This document shows, piece by piece, positions 32,607-37,646 of a DNA stretch of 37,646 bases. The notes below the pieces were generated by a model. The model saw only the letters and a list, made by a program, of their open reading frames with translations, had not been told where the DNA came from and made no database searches. The stretch is from Candidatus Aciduliprofundum sp. GTDB lineage: Archaea; Thermoplasmatota; Thermoplasmata; Thermoplasmatales; Aciduliprofundaceae. A program made the position numbers and the translations under genes. Location of the stretch: assembly GCA_015520565.1 (NCBI GenBank), contig WAPW01000061.1, positions 1 through 37,646 on the forward strand, given 5' to 3'. The stretch's first letter is position 1. Each line of letters begins with the position of its first letter.

Positions 32607-33959
32607 ATGTATGAACAATTTGTAAATAGAGAGAATGAAATGAGATTTTTAAAGAGAGCGTATGAGAGTGAGCGTGCTGAGCTAATAATAATTTATGGAA
32701 GAAGGAGGGTGGGAAAGACAGAATTGGCCAGGAAATCTGCAGAGGAAAAAGAACATATTTACTTTTTTGCAGAAGAAACCTTAGAGGAGGAGAACTTAAA
32801 GAATTTTAAGACTCTTGTAGCCAAGTATCTGAAGAATGATATAATTGAGAAGGCAGAGCTAAGCTGGGAAGAAGTTTTCAAGTTGTTGAAAGATGAGAAT
32901 CTCGTGATAATAATTGATGAATTTCCGAACATGATAAGGGAGAATAAGAGTATAGTTTCCAAATTTCAAAGAATATGGGATGAGATATTATCCACATCAA
33001 AGATAAAACTAGTTCTTTTGGGCTCATCCATAAGCGTGATGGAATCTCAAGTTCTAGGATACCGCAGTCCATTGTATGGCAGGAGAACGGGACAAATTTA
33101 TCTCAAACCGCTAAAGTTCATACATCTCAAAGAGTTCTTCCCTGAAAAATCCTTAGAAGAGATAGTAAGAATATACGGACTCACAGATGGCATTCCTGCA
33201 TACATAAGAGAGGTTCAATATCGCTTTAAGATTGGTGAGAAATTTGGAGAGGTATTTATGCCCAATAAACCTCTATTTGAGGAGGCAGAGTACCTTTTGA
33301 GGTATGAGATAAGGGATCCTGTAAGGTATGCTCAGATACTAAAAGCCATATCTCTGGGCTACACTAAGTTTGGTGAGATTGTGAATTTCACGGGATTTCC
33401 AAACTCCACGGTCTCACAATACTTGAACAACCTTGAAACTCTCCACATAGTTGAGGAGGAGTATCCAATTGGAGAGAGCAGGAAAAGAAATGCAAGGTAC
33501 AAAATATCGGATAACTATTTCAGATTCTATTTCAGGTTCATTTATCCCAACAAATCTCTACTATTAGGGGGAGGAAAAATACCAGCCTTTGAGAATAAAT
33601 ATAATCAATACCTTGGCTATGTGTTTGAGGATGTTGCCCAGGAGCTTTTGTGGACATTAAGTAAAGAAGGAAAGCTACCTTTTCAAATTCAAGAGATGGG
33701 GAGATGGTGGAAAAAGGGTGAGGAAATAGATGTGGTGGCTATAAATAGAGATGAAAGGAAAGCCCTTCTGGTTGAGGTAAAGTGGAAAGATCTGATGCCT
33801 AGAGAGGTCCAAGGGATTATTGAGAAATTGAAAGATAAAACAAAGCCTCATCTAATTCGTGGCTATGGGCTCCATTATGGAGTATTCGCTAAACACATAA
33901 AATACAAGAAAAAAGTGAGAGAAGGCTACTTAGTATTTGACCTACAAGATTTTGAATGA
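32607..33959 (+). CDS. Archaeal ATPase (STAND-like) with C-terminal DUF234 nuclease-like domain
   Basis: A 450-residue protein. Walker A is IIYGRRRVGKTEL (residues about 28-40) and Walker B is NLVIIIDEFPNM, typical of the archaeal ATPase family. A winged-helix segment (ILKAISLGYTKFGEIVNFTGFPNSTVSQYLNNLETLHIVEEEYP) follows. The C-terminal DUF234 domain contains GRWWKKGEEIDVVAINRDERKALLVEVKWK, with an E-x-D ... E-V-K arrangement as in PD-(D/E)XK nucleases. These proteins are common and often multi-copy in archaea and near mobile DNA; their role is unknown. A TATA-like CTTAAATAC about 27 bases before the ATG suggests a leaderless transcript. Confidence 0.88.
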   Translation: MYEQFVNRENEMRFLKRAYESERAELIIIYGRRRVGKTELARKSAEEKEHIYFFAEETLEEENLKNFKTLVAKYLKNDIIEKAELSWEEVFKLLKDENLVIIIDEFPNMIRENKSIVSKFQRIWDEILSTSKIKLVLLGSSISVMESQVLGYRSPLYGRRTGQIYLKPLKFIHLKEFFPEKSLEEIVRIYGLTDGIPAYIREVQYRFKIGEKFGEVFMPNKPLFEEAEYLLRYEIRDPVRYAQILKAISLGYTKFGEIVNFTGFPNSTVSQYLNNLETLHIVEEEYPIGESRKRNARYKISDNYFRFYFRFIYPNKSLLLGGGKIPAFENKYNQYLGYVFEDVAQELLWTLSKEGKLPFQIQEMGRWWKKGEEIDVVAINRDERKALLVEVKWKDLMPREVQGIIEKLKDKTKPHLIRGYGLHYGVFAKHIKYKKKVREGYLVFDLQDFE

Positions 33960-34073
33960 GCTTTTATTTTTCATAATTTTCATAAAGTGGGATCGGCAAA
34001 GTTTATCGGTAATCATTATTGGGGATTATTAGTAAGAAAAACTTATATTCTTTTATATCATTTATATCCTAAA

Positions 34074-34367
34074 ATGAAGGTGGATAATTTAGATGAGCTA
34101 GAGAGGATTATAAAAGACTGGGATGGAGAGATAGTTGTTGAAGCATACGATATAATAGACCACAAAGGCATTGCAGCTCTATCTCTTGTTAAGAATGATG
34201 AATTTTACGAGGGTATAGAATTTGAAGGAAATAGGGAAGATATACTATCCTTATTCACCGATGTTTTAAAGAAGAATATAGACAAGGTTTTAGAAGAGCA
34301 GAAGGTGACTGTGCAATTTGCAGAGAAGGACATAAAAAGAGCACTTAAGAAATTGAGAGAAGAATAA
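34074..34367 (+). CDS. 97-residue protein of unknown function
   Basis: A small protein with a mixed alpha/beta pattern (MKVDNLDELERIIKDWDGEIVVEAYDIIDHKGIAALSLV, then helices ILSLFTDVLKKNIDKVLEEQ and AEKDIKRALKKLREE). No cysteine, membrane segment or known motif is visible. The frame is open upstream to 33987, but a TATA-like CTTATATTC at 34042-34050 lies about 27 bases before the ATG at 34074, so the short, leaderless form is preferred. It sits between the ATPase and the replication gene on the same strand. I do not recognise the family. Confidence 0.65.
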   Translation: MKVDNLDELERIIKDWDGEIVVEAYDIIDHKGIAALSLVKNDEFYEGIEFEGNREDILSLFTDVLKKNIDKVLEEQKVTVQFAEKDIKRALKKLREE

Positions 34368-34483
34368 CTCTAGAGAAGAGAGAATCTCCATCTTTCAAAG
34401 GTTCGTTTTCTGAACTTCAATTTTTTCAATTTAAAATAGAATTAGTATTTTACTTGCTCTCTATGCAATTTCAAAATTTCAAC

Positions 34484-34534
34484 TTTTTATATAGTAGAAA
34501 AACATGAAAATTTTTTATAAATACTTGGAGGGTG
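34484..34534 (+). promoter_or_regulatory. Promoter and ribosome site of the replication gene
   Basis: A TATA box (TTTTTATATAG, 34484-34494) is followed by a second A/T box (TTTTATAAAT, 34513-34522) and the ribosome site GGAGGGTG (34527-34534), four bases before the ATG at 34539. The upstream box fits a transcript start near 34515-34519 with a leader of about 20 bases; the nearer box is too close to be the TATA of this start. Confidence 0.5.
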
Positions 34535-34538
34535 CAAA

Positions 34539-37310
34539 ATGAACGGAATACATAGAATTGGAATTGCAGGAATAATAAGAAAAAGAGAGAAAAAGAATGA
34601 CGAAATAAGGAAGTACATAGCGAAGTATCTGGAGTGGGGCTTTAACATAGTTCCCGGAAGAGAGCATACAAAGTATCCTGTGGAAGACTGGAAAAAGTAC
34701 CAGAGTGAGAGGTATCCCAGAGAGAAGCTCAAAGAATATACGGATGTGGGAAATAGAAACTGGATGGTAATATGCGGAGCTATTAGTGACAATCTCGTTG
34801 TCCTGGACTTTGATGACCCTCAGCTTTACAAGAAATACACAGAGAAGATAGAGAATAAATTTATGGATACTTTCATAGTCAGAACTGGGAAGAAGGGATA
34901 CCATATCTACTACAGAACTCCAGAGCCAGTGAGATCCACCAAGCTTGGAAAGATAGATATTCTGGGCAAGGGAAAATTGGCAATGTTGCCTCCAAGTGTC
35001 CATCCAGAAACTAGCAGAACATACATAATCTGGGAGGACAGAAAACCATTAAAATTGAAAAATGAGGAATGGCAACATGTATTCCATGTTCTCATGGATA
35101 TAACAGGGACTAACTCTAAAGTTAATAATACAAGTAAAACTGAGGGAGAAATAGCCAAAATCATTCGGATTGTTGGACCCTACTGGAAGAAAGGCCAGAG
35201 AGATGCATTAGAGTATGCACTCTTGGGTTACATGCGTAAGAAAGGAGTACCTATAGAGATAGCCAGCAAGGTTTTGAGAGGATTAATAACCTTAACTGGG
35301 GACGAAGAAGCAATTATGAGATTGAAGAATTTAGAGAGAAATTACGAGCTACCTGTGGATGAGTTGAAGGGGTACTCACAGCTAAAAGATATTCTTTCAA
35401 AGGAGGACTTAAAGAAGGTAGAAAAGTATGTGATGGCTTTATCTCCAAACCCTAAATTAGAGGAAAAGAAAAATGAGAAAAATAAAGGGAAGATGAAGAA
35501 GGTTGTATCGTACATTGCTCTTCCCGATAAACTCTATTTAGCAGTAAAGGGGGATAATGACAATTATTACTTTGCTTATTTGGATGAGGGAGAAGTAAAG
35601 CTTACCAAAGTTATAGAATTAGAAGATGCCATATATGAACCGAGAAATCCCTATGGGGATCCTGTATATTATCCAACTACTAACATAATGAATGCCAAGT
35701 ATGTGGAAACTAATGAGTTAATAAAGAATATAGAAGAGCATCTCAAAAAGTATATAGATTTGGAGGATAGAGACTTGGAATTTTCAATATACTACATCCT
35801 ATTTACATGGTTTTATAGAAAAGTTCATACTGTACCATATCTTGCATTTAGAGGAGATACCGGGAAAGGAAAAACTAGGATGTTGGATGTTATAGGCCAG
35901 TTATGCTTCTATCCATTGATCACATCTGGAGGCTCTTCAAGAAGTGCAATAATGAGAGCCCAAGAAGATTATAAAGGAACTTTGGTGCTGGATGAAAGTG
36001 ATTTCAGAGGAGATAAAGAGCATGAGATGGCAAAGTACATAAATTCAGGCTTTGAAGATTATAAGCCATTTCTTTTAACAAACCGCAATAGTGGAAAAAG
36101 AGAAAGATACGATAATTTCTGCCCAAAAATACTAGGAATGAGGGAAGCTTTCCAAGATGCGGCCAGTGAAGGGAGAATATTCACAATAAGTCCTTTGGAG
36201 ACTATGAGAACGGATATTCCACCAAATCTTGACGACATATACTTCCAAGAAACAGATTTGCTAAGGGATTTAATTGCAAGATGGGCCTTGGAGAACTGGA
36301 GCAAAATCAATGGAGAATACATGGAAATAATTCAGCAGTTGCCATTGGAAGGACGCATAAAACAATTGGGAGCTCCTCTAACTATACTCATTCCTATTCT
36401 TGGAGAAGATTATGCAAAGAAATTGATATACTGGCTTCTTAGAAGGCAAAAAGAAATTGCAAAGGACAGGGCAAACTCTACAGAGGGAATTATTTTCAAT
36501 GCAGTTGTAGATATAAGCCAGAGGATACTAGAAGATAGAGTAGATGTGGGAGATAGCATAGATTATTATGGAGAGGAGAAGTTCATAACAACAAGCATGG
36601 TAATAGAGGAGACTGGGCTAAGCAAGAATACAGTTAAAAGAAAACTCCAAGAAATTGGATTTGAGACACTAAGGAAGAAAGTGAAAATTGGAGATAAACG
36701 CACTACTGCAACATTGATATATATCTCAAGTACCCGCAGATGGGTTGAGAACTGGAGACGCTATAGGTGGGGAGAAGAATTGATAGATGTACCTCCGTTC
36801 CTGAAATTACCAAATAGAGAATATAAAAATATAGACAAATATAGAGAACTATTAAACACTATGAAAAACTTCTCCATCAAAGATGTCTCAACTATCCCAG
36901 TTGGCTCAACCATAGGACACAGGGAGAAAAATGAGAATGAAACACTAAAAAGTATATTATCCTATTTTAATTCTAATTTTAGGGTGCATGCATGGGTTGA
37001 GACTGTTGAGCCAGTTGAGACAGGTAATCCTCCCTTAGCGGGTAATTCTTTGGTATATGGCAGGGCGAGAAAGGACTTTAAAGTTGCATTGCCCGATGGA
37101 GATGCTTCTCTAAAGAAGGGTAGAGTGTATATATTTGAGAAAAGAGTTGCGGATATACTAAAAAAGAATAATCTTATTTCTATATGCAATAATATCCATC
37201 CAAGTTTGTGGAGAGTTAATAATTTACCAAAGAAATTTAGGCCACCTTTCCATAGTGTCTCTCAAAATAAATCCTACGGTGATTCTTCTTCCACCATTGC
37301 TGAAACTTAG
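34539..37310 (+). CDS. Primase-polymerase/helicase replication protein, pRN1 ORF904 type
   Basis: A 923-residue multidomain replicase. The N-terminal PrimPol domain has the metal-binding D-F-D (Asp90, Asp92 in VVLDFDDP), His122 in GKKGYHIYYR, and IDILGKGKLAMLPPSVHP as the third motif. A linker leads to an ATPase with Walker A GDTGKGKTRM (about 439-445) and Walker B GTLVLDESDF. A winged helix (TTSMVIEETGLSKNTVKRKLQEIGF) lies near residues 685-710. The C-terminal 140 residues include KKGRVYIFEKRVADILKKNNLI, reminiscent of a small replication-factor fold. In plasmid pRN1 this arrangement primes and unwinds DNA, so this is the likely initiator of the element. Length is close to ORF904. Confidence 0.87.
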   Translation: MNGIHRIGIAGIIRKREKKNDEIRKYIAKYLEWGFNIVPGREHTKYPVEDWKKYQSERYPREKLKEYTDVGNRNWMVICGAISDNLVVLDFDDPQLYKKYTEKIENKFMDTFIVRTGKKGYHIYYRTPEPVRSTKLGKIDILGKGKLAMLPPSVHPETSRTYIIWEDRKPLKLKNEEWQHVFHVLMDITGTNSKVNNTSKTEGEIAKIIRIVGPYWKKGQRDALEYALLGYMRKKGVPIEIASKVLRGLITLTGDEEAIMRLKNLERNYELPVDELKGYSQLKDILSKEDLKKVEKYVMALSPNPKLEEKKNEKNKGKMKKVVSYIALPDKLYLAVKGDNDNYYFAYLDEGEVKLTKVIELEDAIYEPRNPYGDPVYYPTTNIMNAKYVETNELIKNIEEHLKKYIDLEDRDLEFSIYYILFTWFYRKVHTVPYLAFRGDTGKGKTRMLDVIGQLCFYPLITSGGSSRSAIMRAQEDYKGTLVLDESDFRGDKEHEMAKYINSGFEDYKPFLLTNRNSGKRERYDNFCPKILGMREAFQDAASEGRIFTISPLETMRTDIPPNLDDIYFQETDLLRDLIARWALENWSKINGEYMEIIQQLPLEGRIKQLGAPLTILIPILGEDYAKKLIYWLLRRQKEIAKDRANSTEGIIFNAVVDISQRILEDRVDVGDSIDYYGEEKFITTSMVIEETGLSKNTVKRKLQEIGFETLRKKVKIGDKRTTATLIYISSTRRWVENWRRYRWGEELIDVPPFLKLPNREYKNIDKYRELLNTMKNFSIKDVSTIPVGSTIGHREKNENETLKSILSYFNSNFRVHAWVETVEPVETGNPPLAGNSLVYGRARKDFKVALPDGDASLKKGRVYIFEKRVADILKKNNLISICNNIHPSLWRVNNLPKKFRPPFHSVSQNKSYGDSSSTIAET

Positions 37311-37403
37311 GAATTTATCTGAATTTATTATTTATTCATTTATCTTGCTATCATCCACATTGGGCATTAAATCAGCGATATATACTTATTTAAGATATAA
37401 AAA

Positions 37404-37410
37404 TTTTTTT
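37404..37410 (+). terminator. T-run, possible terminator of the replication gene
   Basis: Seven consecutive T bases lie about 95 bases after the replication gene stop, in a non-coding gap of 199 bases. Archaeal termination commonly uses such runs, but the assignment rests on this alone. Confidence 0.3.
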
Positions 37411-37509
37411 ATAAGAGGGCATGTTAAATTTCTTGATTTTCAATTTCCATAAAACTTAACTTACCCGTAAAATAGTAAAGTTCAAATATATCCATTAATT
37501 ATATAATTT

Positions 37510-37646
37510 ATGGCAGGAAGACCTCGCACAAAAAATGGGAAGAGTTATGTGTTTTACCTGAGCGATGAAGTGGATGCTTTAATCGAGCAGTACAAAGGTA
37601 ACCTTTCCCGGAGTAATTTTGTGGAAGAGGCAATAAAGTACTATGT
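37510..37646 (+). CDS. Ribbon-helix-helix DNA-binding protein (cut off by window)
   Basis: An ATG at 37510 begins MAGRPRTKNGKSYVFYLSDEVDALIEQY and continues GNLSRSNFVEEAIKYY to the window edge, 45 codons with no stop. The pattern (basic tip, a beta strand YVFYLSDEV, then two helices) is a CopG/Arc-type ribbon-helix-helix. Such proteins control plasmid copy number or other element genes in archaea. An AT-rich stretch (TTAATTATATAATTT) ends at the start codon. The 3' end is outside the window. Confidence 0.75.
   Translation, partial: MAGRPRTKNGKSYVFYLSDEVDALIEQYKGNLSRSNFVEEAIKYY

Larger units (their letters stand above)
29033..37646 (+). mobile_element. Integrated plasmid or virus in tRNA-Leu (left part; right end outside window)
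   Basis: The region starts at the broken tRNA and carries an archaeal integrase, a pRN1-type primase-polymerase/helicase, a ribbon-helix-helix regulator, an ATPase/DUF234 gene and an exported duplicated protein. Housekeeping genes stop at the tRNA remnant, and intergenic gaps become longer. No capsid, packaging or conjugation gene is visible here, so plasmid versus virus cannot be decided. No second tRNA half is present before 37646, so the right boundary must lie beyond. The start coordinate is approximate, because the crossover is somewhere between 29033 and 29048. Confidence 0.75.

Noticed and set aside
34515-35003. 162-residue reverse-strand frame inside the replicase
   Set aside because: It is a shadow of the PrimPol domain; the forward frame has conserved catalytic motifs.
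37255-37452. 65-residue hydrophobic frame after the replication gene
   Set aside because: It overlaps the end of the replicase, begins with GTG without a ribosome site, and has low-complexity AT-driven composition.
29033-37646. Casposon or CRISPR-linked element
   Set aside because: There is no Cas1 homologue, family B polymerase or repeat-spacer array in this stretch; the integrase is a tyrosine recombinase and the replicase is PrimPol type.

Overview
This window looks like a piece of chromosome from a thermophilic euryarchaeon of the Thermoplasmatota, most like Aciduliprofundum (DHVE2 group). The evidence is archaeal informational genes (aCPSF1, archaeal proteasome beta, NOB1, Trm5, a Nop5-type protein, a Hjc-type nuclease), a proteasome beta subunit that reads closely like the Thermoplasma one, and archaeal promoters: many genes have a TATA box about 25-27 bases before the first codon and no leader, while downstream operon genes carry GGAGGTGAT-type ribosome sites. 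The genus assignment is recognition from memory, not a search result.

Bases 1 to about 29,000 are ordinary chromosome, densely packed in short operons. In order: a cut-off Hjc-like resolvase, a CBS-pair protein, a membrane TPR protein, a GDPD phosphodiesterase, FolD and a TrmG10-type tRNA methyltransferase, then a three-gene operon of unknown role (winged helix, acidic helical protein, small membrane protein). A secreted serpin, a zinc-ribbon protein and a compact Nop5-like protein lead into a MoaE-like / OsmC / E1-like / MoaD-like run that looks like a sulfur-carrier or protein-conjugation module. Next come a degenerate M24 'pita-bread' protein with a DUF438-hemerythrin-PAS protein, ThiE, a frameshifted Orn/Lys/Arg-decarboxylase-family gene, a DUF59 (MIP18/SufT-like) protein, a family 4 uracil-DNA glycosylase, a very large soluble PAS/GAF histidine kinase, Trm5, and psmB-aCPSF1. 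A DtxR-family repressor heads a metal ABC transporter operon, with a perfect 17-base palindrome lying between its TATA box and start codon. A secreted phospholipase-D-like protein with a PEF-type C-terminal sorting signal, a LeuC/LeuD-type dehydratase and NOB1 complete this part.

At about 29,008-29,048 there is the 5' half of a class II tRNA, best read as tRNA-Leu(UAG). It stops matching a tRNA right after the anticodon loop, and an SSV/pNOB8-type archaeal integrase reading frame runs straight out of it. Everything from there to the end of the window is best explained as an integrated plasmid or virus whose right end lies outside. Its cargo is the integrase (probably the C-terminal int(C) fragment), a small acidic helical protein, a membrane-anchored tandem-duplicated exported protein, a 626-base gene-poor stretch with short direct repeats, an archaeal ATPase/DUF234 protein, a 97-residue unknown, a 923-residue primase-polymerase/helicase of the pRN1 ORF904 type, and the start of a ribbon-helix-helix regulator.

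The element is the most novel part of the window: a tRNA-targeting integrase, a pRN1-like replicase with an unusual C-terminal extension, and a duplicated surface protein together suggest an undescribed replicon. Second-tier points are an apparently metal-free M24 homologue, a MoaE-like protein without its catalytic C-terminal motif beside a cysteine-free E1 homologue, and the DtxR operator.
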